Both the position numbers and the translations under genes were made by a program. This document shows positions 1 to 10,676 of a stretch of DNA of 64,000 nt, one piece after another (positions within the stretch are counted from its first letter, which is position 1; the number at the start of each line of letters is the position of its first letter). Origin of the DNA: Candidozyma auris (lineage: Eukaryota; Ascomycota; Pichiomycetes; Serinales; Metschnikowiaceae); NCBI RefSeq assembly GCF_003013715.1, contig NC_072814.1:1178001-1242000 (forward strand), in the 5' to 3' direction. The notes under the pieces were generated by a model. It was not told where the DNA came from and made no database searches. It saw only the letters and a program-made list of their open reading frames with translations.

Positions 1-309
1 GCCAATTTTTGTGGTAGAGAGCAACCAATCCAACCGTGAAGTTGTCTTTACTATCTCGCTTAAGCTCTTGCCATCCATGAGAGCTTTGATGGTATGTAAC
101 ACCTCCATGACGTTGTCAACATCATGAACAATTTCACGTCTAGTACTAGGCGGAAAGGACAGCTTGAAGGAATCCATAAGAGACTGCTCCTCGGCAGATA
201 ACGGCAAGTCAGCTGGCGAGGCTCCAATCTTTCCATTGAGGCCGAGAAATTTGTTCTGCTTTTTCTTCATATGTTTCTTATTTCTGTTAAGGAAACGAGT
301 ACGGGCCAT
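1..309 (-). CDS. Truncated gene: N-terminal 103 residues of a basic-start protein
   Basis: The reading frame starts at an ATG (307-309) and runs without a stop to the left edge, so the C-terminus lies outside the window. The first 25 residues are very basic (MARTRFLNRNKKHMKKKQNK), as in nucleolar or nuclear proteins. They are followed by a helical, acidic-polar stretch ending in a segment rich in Leu, Ile and Ser. I do not recognise the family. The basic start would fit a ribosome-biogenesis or chromatin factor, but that is only an inference. A TTTTGCAGCCAT element sits 66 bp upstream of the start, in the position of a promoter site. Confidence 0.6.
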   Translation of the reverse strand, partial: MARTRFLNRNKKHMKKKQNKFLGLNGKIGASPADLPLSAEEQSLMDSFKLSFPPSTRREIVHDVDNVMEVLHTIKALMDGKSLSEIVKTTSRLDWLLSTTKIG

Positions 310-1178
310 TATGTGTTATGAATGAGAGGATAAACTAGGGGAATTCAGCCAAATATATACCTCGCGGCCAACTTTTTTGCAGCCATTTCTGCAACCTCAC
401 TAATGTAACATCACTGAACACAAGCGTCAATCCAAGGAGTAAATACCGGTTTATATAAGATACCAACTCATATGTGAGTCAGGCACACATACTGAGAATT
501 GGGCATCTTTTGAACATACTGGAAAATACTATGAAGATTTGGTGATTACGTTGGTGTTAAAGATCGCCCCTGCTATATGACAGTGACTGCCAACAGCGCC
601 TGACTATTGTTCTGAGGCTATTAGTCATTAGTATACACCACACTAAGGATAGATTCGAGTGGAAAATTCCCTTGATTATCCTTCGGTAATACCGATTGAA
701 GCAATCCAATGGAGTATTATGGAGCGGGCGGAAAATGGTCTTTGGTATACTCGAAGGTCGGAATCAGTACTAATAGGAGTTTTGAATATAAATCTTGCGA
801 CCAGCCCTCTTCAAAAACCACAATTTAATCCCGAGTATTTGTATGTAGCTCTCAGTGAATCATCATCAACCATACTTGGGCCCATGCTTATGCGCGCTTT
901 AAGCCCAATTCTATTAAGCAACGGCCCCGTTCCCACAAAGCACTTATACTAGAGTCCCCAGGTATGAAATTAACAATATCAGCTAACCTCGTATCCTGAT
1001 AAATTACAATCTACTTCTCAAAGATTTTTTTTTTTTTCTTAATCTGTTTCGCTTGAAGACCCTGGCTGACTCCCTTGACTCAGATGACTATGTCGTGCAC
1101 ACAGACATCCAGGACCTTTATCTCTAGCCTTCTTTGCATCAATCCTATCTGCCGTGGATCTGGTACTGGAAGCGGCAC
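310..1178. other. Intergenic region between divergent genes, no supported gene
   Basis: This 870 bp stretch separates the truncated gene on the minus strand from the carrier gene on the plus strand. It is AT-rich and has a poly(T) run near 1027. It holds one copy of the recurrent TTTTGCAGCCAT element. A frame at 659-952 is open but opens with GTG after a stop, and its first ATG is at 719. I do not support it as a gene. Confidence 0.6.
375..386 (-). promoter_or_regulatory. Recurrent TGGCTGCAAAA element
   Basis: TTTTGCAGCCAT on the plus strand, which is ATGGCTGCAAAA in the sense of the downstream minus-strand gene. It lies 66 bp before that start codon. The same core occurs at least 16 times in the window, mostly between genes. 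The factor that binds it is unknown to me. Confidence 0.5.
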
Positions 1179-2186
1179 ATGGAAAAAACTAATCCCAAGG
1201 GCAGCATTCCTGCCATAACTGGAGAAATTGATCACTCCAAGGCCATCAGGGTGTTCCCATTAGCTCTTTTGCCTTACAAGTCCACCATCCTTGCTTATAC
1301 CACCTCGTTCATATCTACAACTATCGGGTTTCCATTTGACACGGTCAAAACTCGAATGCAAACATACAAGAGGTTTGCCTCATACTCAGACTGTGTCCTC
1401 TCAACATTGAAGCATGAGGGGATCCGAGGGTTCTTCAGGGGCATCATGGCTCCATTGATCAGTACGTCTTTTCTGAGGTCTTTGAGTGTGACTATCTTCA
1501 CCACATCGAAACCTTACTGCTATGAAGCTCTTTATGGCTGGCGTGATGAAAGCAATACAGGCCATCCTTTCATCAGGAATTTTCCTGTGTGTTTTGCTGC
1601 TGGTGCAGCCGCTGGGTGTGGTGTATCGTTGTTTGCTTGCCCTTTTGAGTTCACCAAAGTGTACTCGCAGATTGCTTCGTTAGCTCACAAGCTGGCTTCT
1701 ATTGATATTCAGAAAAAAGGAAGTTCGCCTCATGTAGGCACTTATGAGACAGTAAAGTCCATTCTCAGGTATAATGGTGTGGGCGGGTTGTACTCCGGAT
1801 ACAAGTACCATCTTGCTAGAGATGCTCTAGGTTCTGGGGTATACTTCGCCGTATATGAGTCAATCAAGTGGGCAACAAATGCTCTCATAAATTCAGATCC
1901 ATCCAAGTCTTCCCCCATCTCCATCATGATAGCTGGAGGTATGTCTGGGGTTCTTTGCTGGACAGCAATATTTCCCTTTGACACCACCAAATCGTTAATC
2001 CAGAAAGACATTGTCACAAACATTTTACGAAAACAAGTCGGGCTCGAGCCATTACCAAAAAAAGATCGGAAAATTGTGTTTGGTACACGCGTTTATAGAG
2101 GCTTGGGCATCTCGATGGTCCGTTCATTTCTTGTAAATATGGTATTCTTCACCACTTTCGAGTTTGGCATGAAGCATTTAGCATAG
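1179..2186 (+). CDS. Mitochondrial carrier family (SLC25) protein
   Basis: This is a 335-residue member of the mitochondrial carrier family, which exchanges small metabolites across the inner membrane. All three repeat signatures PX[DE]XX[KR] are visible: PFDTVK at about residue 52, PFEFTK at about 155 and PFDTTK at about 266. Each precedes the usual gatekeeping and cardiolipin-binding segments. The length fits the family (about 300-340). I chose the ATG at 1179. The frame is open only back to about 1128 and has no earlier ATG. The substrate cannot be read from the sequence. The second repeat has Glu rather than Asp in its signature, as in several amino-acid or carnitine-type carriers, so I leave the gene unnamed. 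It is tail-to-tail with the large acidic gene, 56 bp away. Confidence 0.88.
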   Translation: MEKTNPKGSIPAITGEIDHSKAIRVFPLALLPYKSTILAYTTSFISTTIGFPFDTVKTRMQTYKRFASYSDCVLSTLKHEGIRGFFRGIMAPLISTSFLRSLSVTIFTTSKPYCYEALYGWRDESNTGHPFIRNFPVCFAAGAAAGCGVSLFACPFEFTKVYSQIASLAHKLASIDIQKKGSSPHVGTYETVKSILRYNGVGGLYSGYKYHLARDALGSGVYFAVYESIKWATNALINSDPSKSSPISIMIAGGMSGVLCWTAIFPFDTTKSLIQKDIVTNILRKQVGLEPLPKKDRKIVFGTRVYRGLGISMVRSFLVNMVFFTTFEFGMKHLA

Positions 2187-2242
2187 CACATTATTTATTC
2201 TATAATACTCATTAGATCTATAGTACAATATGAGACTTTAAG

Positions 2243-5200
2243 CTAATCTCTGCGTCTCCTTCTTCCACGGTGTTCTTCCTCTTGTCTCTTTTCTTCTGGA
2301 TCAATTTCATCTGCCACTTTCTTGATATTGCGTCTTCTTCTTTTTGGGAGTTCTTCTTCCATGTCCAGCGAAAGCTCTTGGATGGAGCGCTTGATGGGAG
2401 ACTTGGACCTTGTTCTCAAAGCAGGGTGGTCAAGCAGATCCAATTGCCATTTGTTACCACTAGTGACTCTCAGCTTGGGCATTGGAGGGCTAAAATCAGC
2501 AGCCGGCGACGACTGAGCTGGAGCGTTCTTCTTTTGGCGTCCTCGCCTTTTCTTAGGAGACAACTGCTGTGTGGGTTCAAAGCCAGGAGCAAGTTGCGCC
2601 TGTTGAGGTTCGTTTTTGACGGGAGAAGATCGCACAGCCTGCTGTTCTTTTTCTTCCGTTTCATCAAAATGTCTCTTAGAGCGACGAAGCCGCGTCGAGC
2701 GCCTCGATGGCAGCGAAGGTATTGCGCTTGAAGGAGGTCGATCTTTGATTTGATCTTTTTGCCCTCCTTCACCTTCTTGCTTCATTCTGGTGTCTAACTC
2801 AGCCTTTTCATCAATAAACTGATCCACATGGTCTTCCTTTAAATCAATCTGAGTGGATGCTTGTTCTTTTTGAGATTGCCGCCTTAGCCTTGTCGAGCGC
2901 CTGGCTGGTGTCGGAAAATGATCACTTGCAGGTATTTCTGGCTCTTTTTGTGAATTCAGAGGAGACCTCTTGCTTTCTCTGATGCTCTTCTCCTCTTCCG
3001 CTGCTGACATCAATTGCTCACTTTTGAGGGACAGATCTGGAACTTGATTTTCATGATCTTGAACCTTCTTCTTTCTGCCCCTACTTTTGCGCTTGGGTTT
3101 TTTGTCAATTGCTTCGGCCTGTGTTTGCGAAGCTACCACTTGAGAAGTCTGGGAATAATCAACGTTCTTCTTTTCTGATTTTGCTCCTTCTTGCGCTTGC
3201 GGTTCCAAACCACCAGACAGCTCTTTTTCTGATTGAACCGTCCTTCGTCTCGTGCGCTTAGCTGAGCTTTCTGGCTCTCTTTGATCCATCATCACGCTTC
3301 CGGAGACATCAGTCTGTTCTTTAGATGCTGGTTTAGGGTCATTATAAATTTTGTCTTGTACTTCAGCATTCGCATTCGAGTTTTCGGGTTTCTGAATATA
3401 TTCTGCTGCAACGGTTAGTACAGCCTTTGGCAGCTTTCCCGCTTCGGCTTCAGCCTCAAGTTTACGCTGTTGCGCCCGTGTCAACCGCGATGGCGGTTCT
3501 TCTTCTCCTTTGGTCATTGCTTTGGCTTTACGTGCTACCCGTCTCTTATCTCCTGACTCACGTGCTTCAGTCTTGTCGTGGTCGCTTTTGTTACCAAGTG
3601 ACGATGGGGAACCGTTCTCAGTTGTCGAGTTCATTTTCTCTTTTGCACCATGATCTTGTTGCTTCTTTTCCTCCATCTTGTCTTTAGCCTTTTGCTCAAG
3701 AATCTTCAAAATCTTCGTCGCCTGATCTTCAGTCTCGAGAGCCTCCTCTGGATCCTTTTTATCAACATAATTCACATCCTCAGAATCGTTTTTCGTAGAA
3801 CGCGATCCATTGTCTTTTTGAAGTATATCCTCAAGAGTTGGTGCAATGAATCTGAATCGAGGGATCGCAGGAACACTATCTTGAAGCCGAATAGCATCAT
3901 CTTGGATCAATTCGTTTCCCTCTGCTGTGACGTCAAATTTATCTTCATCCTCTAAACGTTCTTCCACATAATTGCGATGCTGAGCATCGTCTTCTTTATC
4001 AGCGGTTTCCAATGACTTATCAGGGGCGCCTTCTTCTGCGATGTTCTTTGTACTCTGCGACTCAATCAGCTCGGCTGCAGTGAAATGATTGACCACCTCA
4101 GCCACGCCTTCGGGTTCAGAAATCGTTTCGTAGTTGTCATTAATCTCTGTCTTGTTTGACGCCTCCTTAAGAGGGCTTTCATGTTCGATCTCTATCTCTG
4201 CTGTATCACCTACAATAGGTATTGGGCCCTCCTGACCATCGTGATCACTTCCGTTTATCGAGATGTCGTTTTGGGTTTCTGTGGCAATTTCCTCTCTTTG
4301 CTCAGCATCTTCGGCACCCATTTCCTTGTCAGCCTCTATAGTTTCAAGGCCGTTCTTTGGAGATAAGCTCTCAGTATCTACTTTAGTCTCGATCTCCTCA
4401 ACCGCAGAATCCTCAGGCTTCGACGCGCTTTCGTTCAGTGAAGTGCGGGATTCCTCATTGCCCACATCATCACCAATTTCGAGACGACTAACACTCAGCT
4501 CAATGGATGAGGAGCTTGCGTCACTCTCAACCTCAGCCTCGTCGTCATTGACTTCGTCGAGCTGTGGGATTGGAATAACCTCCGTAGCGAAGGATGACAG
4601 AGAAGGTTTTCTGGACAACCACAGAAATGGATTCAAAGTTTTCGCAATGCTCTTGAACTTCTTAGCGGGCGGAAGAACTGAAAAAGCTAGACCTCTTTTC
4701 TTCCCTCTGTCACTCTTCACTTCTTCAGCCAGAACTGTGGACTCGACGGGCTCAGGGGTGTTTCTCATGGATTCTAATTCTTGAATTGATGTAGGTCTGA
4801 TAATATCAGATTCATAAATTTCCGAAGCCTCCTCGTAAACCTCAACAATCCCACCACCGACATCATCTGGCTCGATCACTTCCGACGGGCTGTCCACTTC
4901 TTCGTCAAGCTGAGCAAAAACTTCAGAAATGATATCTTCAGCTGCTTGCTCGGCACTCTCACTCGTCGAGGCTTTATCCAAAGTAACAACTTCCTTGAGT
5001 TCAGGCTCCTCCACGTACGATGGAGGCACTGACTCCACTCCCTCAATGACGGTGCTGCTCTCAAAGACGACGAATCCAGGCTCATCTTCATCGGGTTCGA
5101 ATATCAAAGGTTGATCATCTCCTTCACTCGTATCGGAGTTGGTCTCGTCAGGTTGATCTGATTCTAAAGCAACTCCATCGTCAGCTGACAGCAACTTATT

Positions 5201-8200
5201 GTCGGTGCCACCGAGCTTGAGCTCGGCGAGAGAATTGTCTCGACTAGAAGACTCTTCAGGACCAGCTGAAGAGGCATCATGGAGACTGATGTCCTCTTCA
5301 GCCTCCTGAAATTCATCTGATTTCTCACTCTTTACGTCTTCTGCAGATTGACTTGATGGATTTTCTTCTTGGTCAAAGTTGTGTCCATCAACTTCACTTT
5401 TAAAGCTTTTATCGACTATCTCCACATCGTCTGGGCGATTATTGTCAGATTGTTCTGATGTGCCAGTTTTGTCATCGATATTATCTTCGTTTGCAAAATT
5501 ATTGAGAACTTTCGAGTCATATTTCTTCTCCGTCACCTCATCATCAGGAGCATCTTCATAATCGCTTTCACTTTCATGATCCTCGACATCCATCGTTTGA
5601 AACTCAGTAGAAGCGACCGTCTTCTGATATTTATCTCCTGAAGCCGCAACAGTTTCTACTGTCATCTTCTCACCATCTGAGTTCATCTCCACAGTAGTTT
5701 GAACAGTCCCGTCACCAGAATCGAAGCTCGCATCGGCATTGGTGATAATCTTCTCGTCATCCGAAGCGATATTTTCCTTTGCTTGGAATCCTCTATCCTC
5801 TTCAGCCCCACTGAAAGTCCGTGAGATCGCAGTACTGGCACATGATTCATGAGAAGGCTGGACTCGGACGCTTGACAGAGATGCTGTGGAGTGCTCACGA
5901 TTCTCCAAAGATGTCACTTCCGTCAATGACACATTATACTGACCAGGTGCCAGGCATGACGCCATTTCAAATTCTTGACCGTCCTCATCAACTGATATTG
6001 GGATCGAGTGTCGAGGATCTTTTTGTGCATTCATTATCACTTCGAAAGGAAGATTCGACCTGACTTCTTGATGGACACTTGTACTCGATCCTTGATCGAG
6101 GGAATGTGTCGATTCGGTGAAAGAAAAAAATGACGTATCACTTTCTTGACGAGTCTGAGACGTATACTCATGCAGATCGGGGTTTTCCTGAACTTCATAA
6201 GTTGCGGACTGGTCCACCTCGTTTGACCCTGAAACCTGATCAGAGCCACTGTCAGCAAAGCTCAGAATGTGCACAAAGACTTTGGGACGAGTAGAATTGT
6301 CATGCGAATCGTTGTGGCAATCTCCTTCAACTCTATCATCCTCTTGTGGAGACTGGAAAGTTTCGTGCGGTGATATCTGGGAGTGGTCTTCTAAATGAGT
6401 GTCGACTGCCTCATTGTCTATCTTGGATAACACCTCTTCGATGGACTTGTCAAAGTCACCGCTCTGCTGTTTGACAGAGAAGTCCTTCTTTTCCTCCATG
6501 GCTTGGTCCATGGATTCAAATGGGTATTCAGGAGCATCCACAAACATCTGGTTTCCATCATCGTCATCCTCGCTTGTTGACGACTCCGTGTGAGGTAATC
6601 CAAGTTGATCCTCAAGCTCCTTGACAGAGTCAAGCTTAATACCAAATCGTCTTTGCGTGCTCCTTAGCTGTTCAAGAACAGTTCTAGGAGATTCCGGAGT
6701 AACGGTTTTGAAAACGGGAATCGCACCCATTTGCACGGGTAAATCACTCTCTTGCACTTCTTCGAGCCTATCTGTGTCAGCATCTGCAAGTGATCCCTCA
6801 CTGGCATCTTCGTCTCCTTCATCTCTGGCATACAGAGCACCGAGATCGAACTTCTCGGGCGTGGACTTCTCTACTTGATTGTCCTCTAGAGTCGGCGTCT
6901 CTTCATTGACATGAGCTTGAGGCTGAGAAAATGATCTAATAGCCCCATCGTCAGACTCAACGTCAGCGAGATAGTCACTAAGCATTCGATCGACAGGATG
7001 CCTTGGGACAGATCTCACATCTTGCGGCTGTCCAACAAGCGCTTCCAGTGCAATATTCGCAAAAAGCTCGTTGTGCTCAAGAGAATCATTTGCGCTTGCG
7101 AAGAAATTTGCTTCATCAAAAGTAGCGTCGTTGGATGAATTCTCCTGTTCACAAATCAGAGCGTTTATTTCATCAGCAGACTTCGCTGATGCGCTTTCGA
7201 AGGAGACGTCTGCTTCAGACTCTTGCTCAGACACCGGTTCGGCATCATCTGAGCCTTCCATTTCGCTATAATGTTCGGAAATATTTTGTACGTGACTGGA
7301 AGGGTACAGTTTGTGATGCATGGCAGTTTCTCTAGCAGATTGCTCCTTCTCTTCAGAGTCTTCCTCACTCTCTTCCTCATGATGCACAACAAGATTTGAC
7401 TGTCCTGCCTCTTCCTCGCTGGAAAGCACAATAATTGCATCATCGTCCTCATCATTCTCAGGCCCAGCCTGATGCTGAAGGTCTTCGGGCTGGATCCTAC
7501 TTTCGTAGTCATCATGATCTTCCTCCTCATAGTGCTCTTCTTCTTGCTCTTCTTCTTGCTCTTCGTCCTGTTTCTCCTCATCATCAAATTGCCGTTGGTG
7601 TTCCTCCCCAGATTCATCATAGCTTTCTTGATCTTCAGAGATTTCATTCTCATCATGGTATGCAACATGGAAATCTGTCAATCTCGGTCTACCATCTCGT
7701 ATCAGAAACGATGGGGCTGCCGTATGACTGTGACCTTGATTATATAGCCCAGAGGCAAGGGCGGTAGTAGCAGCAGATGCATACAGCTCGATGTTGTACT
7801 GATCCTCGAATTCCTTTGGCTGGTCAATTTCTTCCTCGGAATCTTCCTTTTCGCTGTCCTCTTGAATTGAATTCTGACGAGCGGCTTCAGCGTAGTGGGC
7901 CATTTCGTGTCTTAGGTCCTCATCAGAGCCAGCCTCCACACCATCGTCCATATACCGTAGCTGGTCGTCAATCTGGTGATCTAGCTCAGCTTCTAACTCT
8001 TCTTCGCCATATTCGTCTTCCTCTTGTTGATCTGATTCTTCATCTCCGGATGGCTCCGACGATAATATCTCCACAACGTCATCATCTTCTTCATCAACGT
8101 CCTCCTTCTCATCCGCATAATTCACCGCTTCCAGAGCTTCGTCCTCATCACTTATCTCCTCTTTTTCCCTTTGAGCATGCGGCCCATCTCTTCCCTCTAA

Positions 8201-8569
8201 CTTTTCAGTCTCACTTCTCGCAAGAAACTCTCCCAACTTATCAAAAGGCTCCAGAAAAACTTTATGTCGATACTCTTCTTTACGAACTTCATTCTCTGTG
8301 GCGATTCGTAGCTGCAGGAGCTCATGTTGCTGCTGTTCTAGCGTATCGTCAACTCTGTCTTTTAGGTTGTCTATCCAAGACACGAGCAGGTCAGGGTCAG
8401 GTTGGTTGGCCGGAAGCAATTCGGAAGTGGAGTCTAGATGCAGTGTCAGGCCCAATTGCAGATGCTTGTGGCGGAAGGAGTTTTCGGCCAGTCGATTCAG
8501 GGGCCTTGAATTCCACTTCATAGTTGGTTTACCGTTCATAGTATGGGAAGCAATGACAATAAGAGACAT
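2243..8569 (-). CDS. Very large acidic, low-complexity protein, probably nuclear
   Basis: A single open frame of 2,108 codons. Residues 1-110 are ordinary and partly helical. About 140-1700 is extremely Glu/Asp/Ser-rich and likely disordered. A short conserved-looking, basic-hydrophobic helix lies near 1293-1327 (core KKFKSIAKTLNPFLWLSRK). The last 450 residues turn basic, with two copies of RRSTRLRR and AT-hook-like RGRKKK and RGRQKK patches. This suggests a DNA- or chromatin-bound nuclear protein, perhaps at the nuclear periphery like yeast Esc1, but I see no diagnostic domain and offer Esc1 only as an analogy. Starts at Met1 (8569), Met11 (8539) or Met17 (8521) are possible. E-boxes only 22-50 bp above Met1 make a later start attractive. 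Confidence 0.8.
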   Translation of the reverse strand: MSLIVIASHTMNGKPTMKWNSRPLNRLAENSFRHKHLQLGLTLHLDSTSELLPANQPDPDLLVSWIDNLKDRVDDTLEQQQHELLQLRIATENEVRKEEYRHKVFLEPFDKLGEFLARSETEKLEGRDGPHAQREKEEISDEDEALEAVNYADEKEDVDEEDDDVVEILSSEPSGDEESDQQEEDEYGEEELEAELDHQIDDQLRYMDDGVEAGSDEDLRHEMAHYAEAARQNSIQEDSEKEDSEEEIDQPKEFEDQYNIELYASAATTALASGLYNQGHSHTAAPSFLIRDGRPRLTDFHVAYHDENEISEDQESYDESGEEHQRQFDDEEKQDEEQEEEQEEEHYEEEDHDDYESRIQPEDLQHQAGPENDEDDDAIIVLSSEEEAGQSNLVVHHEEESEEDSEEKEQSARETAMHHKLYPSSHVQNISEHYSEMEGSDDAEPVSEQESEADVSFESASAKSADEINALICEQENSSNDATFDEANFFASANDSLEHNELFANIALEALVGQPQDVRSVPRHPVDRMLSDYLADVESDDGAIRSFSQPQAHVNEETPTLEDNQVEKSTPEKFDLGALYARDEGDEDASEGSLADADTDRLEEVQESDLPVQMGAIPVFKTVTPESPRTVLEQLRSTQRRFGIKLDSVKELEDQLGLPHTESSTSEDDDDGNQMFVDAPEYPFESMDQAMEEKKDFSVKQQSGDFDKSIEEVLSKIDNEAVDTHLEDHSQISPHETFQSPQEDDRVEGDCHNDSHDNSTRPKVFVHILSFADSGSDQVSGSNEVDQSATYEVQENPDLHEYTSQTRQESDTSFFSFTESTHSLDQGSSTSVHQEVRSNLPFEVIMNAQKDPRHSIPISVDEDGQEFEMASCLAPGQYNVSLTEVTSLENREHSTASLSSVRVQPSHESCASTAISRTFSGAEEDRGFQAKENIASDDEKIITNADASFDSGDGTVQTTVEMNSDGEKMTVETVAASGDKYQKTVASTEFQTMDVEDHESESDYEDAPDDEVTEKKYDSKVLNNFANEDNIDDKTGTSEQSDNNRPDDVEIVDKSFKSEVDGHNFDQEENPSSQSAEDVKSEKSDEFQEAEEDISLHDASSAGPEESSSRDNSLAELKLGGTDNKLLSADDGVALESDQPDETNSDTSEGDDQPLIFEPDEDEPGFVVFESSTVIEGVESVPPSYVEEPELKEVVTLDKASTSESAEQAAEDIISEVFAQLDEEVDSPSEVIEPDDVGGGIVEVYEEASEIYESDIIRPTSIQELESMRNTPEPVESTVLAEEVKSDRGKKRGLAFSVLPPAKKFKSIAKTLNPFLWLSRKPSLSSFATEVIPIPQLDEVNDDEAEVESDASSSSIELSVSRLEIGDDVGNEESRTSLNESASKPEDSAVEEIETKVDTESLSPKNGLETIEADKEMGAEDAEQREEIATETQNDISINGSDHDGQEGPIPIVGDTAEIEIEHESPLKEASNKTEINDNYETISEPEGVAEVVNHFTAAELIESQSTKNIAEEGAPDKSLETADKEDDAQHRNYVEERLEDEDKFDVTAEGNELIQDDAIRLQDSVPAIPRFRFIAPTLEDILQKDNGSRSTKNDSEDVNYVDKKDPEEALETEDQATKILKILEQKAKDKMEEKKQQDHGAKEKMNSTTENGSPSSLGNKSDHDKTEARESGDKRRVARKAKAMTKGEEEPPSRLTRAQQRKLEAEAEAGKLPKAVLTVAAEYIQKPENSNANAEVQDKIYNDPKPASKEQTDVSGSVMMDQREPESSAKRTRRRTVQSEKELSGGLEPQAQEGAKSEKKNVDYSQTSQVVASQTQAEAIDKKPKRKSRGRKKKVQDHENQVPDLSLKSEQLMSAAEEEKSIRESKRSPLNSQKEPEIPASDHFPTPARRSTRLRRQSQKEQASTQIDLKEDHVDQFIDEKAELDTRMKQEGEGGQKDQIKDRPPSSAIPSLPSRRSTRLRRSKRHFDETEEKEQQAVRSSPVKNEPQQAQLAPGFEPTQQLSPKKRRGRQKKNAPAQSSPAADFSPPMPKLRVTSGNKWQLDLLDHPALRTRSKSPIKRSIQELSLDMEEELPKRRRRNIKKVADEIDPEEKRQEEEHRGRRRRRD

Positions 8570-8591
8570 GCCGGGTCAGGTGGTGTTCGGT

Positions 8592-8618
8592 CACGTGCCA
8601 AATCACGCGGCACACGTG
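8592..8618. promoter_or_regulatory. Pair of CACGTG E-boxes (Cbf1-type)
   Basis: TCACGTGCC at 8591-8599 and ACACGTGCG at 8612-8620 contain CACGTG cores 21 bp apart, immediately upstream of the large acidic gene. CACGTG is the established site of Cbf1-class bHLH factors in yeasts. Assigning it to this gene is an inference from position. Confidence 0.45.
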
Positions 8619-9924
8619 CGTATAGCCTGACATGTCATGTGACCTAAGCTCAACGTCGTCCAAAAACTTTGTCGGTGCACAGTTCGTAAATAGTGCACCG
8701 AAGGCAAGCGAGTGACTGGTGCAGACAACAACAGGGTCCTGGCAGAAAGAGCACGAAAAGCCTTCTTGTTGATTGTCGATGGTCAATGCTTTTTAAAACA
8801 AGTTGACCAATCAATTCATTGTGTCTGGAAAAAATCAAAACAGGTTGCACGAAAAAAAAACTTCTCTGCCATGTGCCAAAGACAGCCCTTTTCGAGTTTC
8901 CACACAGGGCACCGCCGCAGCAGACAAACCGCCGCGCAACGCCCTTGTCGACCGAGAGCACGGCAACAGAAAAGGGCCGACAGAACAAAAAGATGCAACC
9001 AACAGGAACAGGAACAAAGACAAAAAAAAAAAATAAAAATAAAAATAACGCGATCGAACAGACAGAAAAGTCATATTCACTATTTCCTTCTCGGCGAGCC
9101 TCGGATCTTTGAAATGGGCGGTGCAGCATGATCAAGCTGTACGGTCAGCAACAGGTGAGCAGCAGCGATCGGGGAGGTTGAAAAGGATGAGCGGTGCGTT
9201 TTGCAACTTCCTGGGCCAAGCGCACCCGGGCGGCAAAAATCCAACCACAAAACCAAAAGCAAAAAGCAAAATGGTAACCTAAAAAGGTAAAGAAACGTTC
9301 ATGAGCTAGTTAAGGTTTTCCCCTGTCAACGTTTTAGTCAGTAGTATAGCCTATTGGGCAAATCCCCCACGCGTGATCATCCAAGCAACCAAGACTAAGC
9401 TTTTTGGCGAGTGGCCTCCCCATCTGGCCCACCCTTGTTTCAGCGGTGCTGCCCGCTTTGGTGCCACCTCCTCACAATGGAGTGAAACAGCGCCCCGGGT
9501 ACGGTTGCAAAGTTCGCACTGCGACTGCCCGCTGGCCGTGGAAGTGGGCGGTGGCCAGAACTGTCCAAGCCCGGATGTGGAGTTAAGCAAGGGTCCGTAA
9601 GCCCTCCCAAAGCCCAGTGGCCTCGATAGTTTAAGCCTGTGGGAGTCTTCAAGGCCACTTCAACAACGAGTGTCTGGGCCAGGGACAGGAGTTAACAAAC
9701 AAGACAATATCTGGACGAATGCCACAGTCCAACCTCAACAATGGAAAGAAATAAGTCTGATCAACACTGCGGCAGCTGGCGACAGATGAGATGAGGTTGG
9801 CGATCTTGCTTCCAAGATGCTGTGGGTGTGTGTTGGAATTGAAAAAAATATACGGCTCCAGCAAACTCGTAAGTAGCGGACCCTGGGGCCGCAAGGCTGG
9901 GCCCGAGAGCCTCTGCGGCATCAT

Positions 9925-9978
9925 CAGCAGCAGTGGCAGCAGCGGCAGCAGCAGCGGCAGCAGCGGCAGCAGCGGCAA
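9925..9978. repeat. Noncoding CAG/CGG triplet repeat
   Basis: About 18 imperfect triplets of CAG mixed with CGG and TGG, lying roughly 800 bp upstream of AQY1 and outside any gene I support. In other frames it reads as poly-Ser or poly-Ala, which explains the spurious long frames over it. Confidence 0.75.
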
Positions 9979-9991
9979 TAGTGGGAGCCAG

Positions 9992-10002
9992 TGGTTGCGA
10001 AA
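9992..10002 (+). promoter_or_regulatory. Recurrent TGGTTGCGAAA element
   Basis: A copy of the recurrent TGGYTGCRAAA core in the AQY1 upstream region, 14 bp after the triplet array. Its function is unknown. Confidence 0.35.
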
Positions 10003-10670
10003 CCTGGAGGAGGAGAAGAGAAAAGAAACCACGCAGGAAAGGAAGAGAAAACGAATAAAAGCAGCAGCAAAACTCGTCAGCACAATGCCAGCACGATGCC
10101 CGCAGCTCGACGCACATTTCACTTCTGCCGTGGTGTGTTTGATTCATTTGTCCTCCCATTTCCTCCCTAGGGAGCCTCCTCGTAGTGCTCTGCAGGCGGC
10201 TCTCGCGTGGGCGATTGTGCTTGGTTCGATGCAGCGTGGGCGCAAGCCAGGGCAAATCCCTGAACTCTAGCACCGCTTTAGGCCCTCTCACAGCTTTCTA
10301 GAACAGGACCACAAATGCCGTTGCTTTCGACATCTTTTTTATGGAACGAGTAAAACCAAACAATTTGTAAATTTTGTTCGCCATTTCTAACATTCTTGCC
10401 TGGGCACACGGCGTCTTTTCTATTTCTGACCGATTTGTCGGTCCCCTCGTTTGTCTTGCAGCCATTCACTCACCAGCCATTACGAGACACTTTTCACCCT
10501 TCCGCCACGTTTTGGCTCTCACCCTTCTCTCTGTTTCTTGTTCTTTTGCAGGAGCATGACGCATGCCGTTGAATGCTGCTCCCGGCTTTGCAGTCTATTT
10601 TGGTCGTTTTTATCCTTGTCACCGGTGATTAGCTTGTCCACCGTTGCCCCCTGGATCCATCCTTCTTCGG

Positions 10671-10676
10671 TATAAA
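10671..10676 (+). promoter_or_regulatory. TATA box of AQY1
   Basis: TATAAA lies 96 bp before the AQY1 ATG and is followed by a T-rich leader, the usual yeast arrangement. Confidence 0.5.

Noticed and set aside
659..952. 97-codon frame in the first intergenic region
   Set aside because: It opens at a GTG right after a stop. The first ATG leaves 78 codons, with no domain or signal. It is not supported.
9649..10291. Antisense and sense frames (157-176 codons) over the triplet array upstream of AQY1
   Set aside because: Their central parts are homopolymer Ala or Ser from the CAG/CGG repeat, and the flanks look random.
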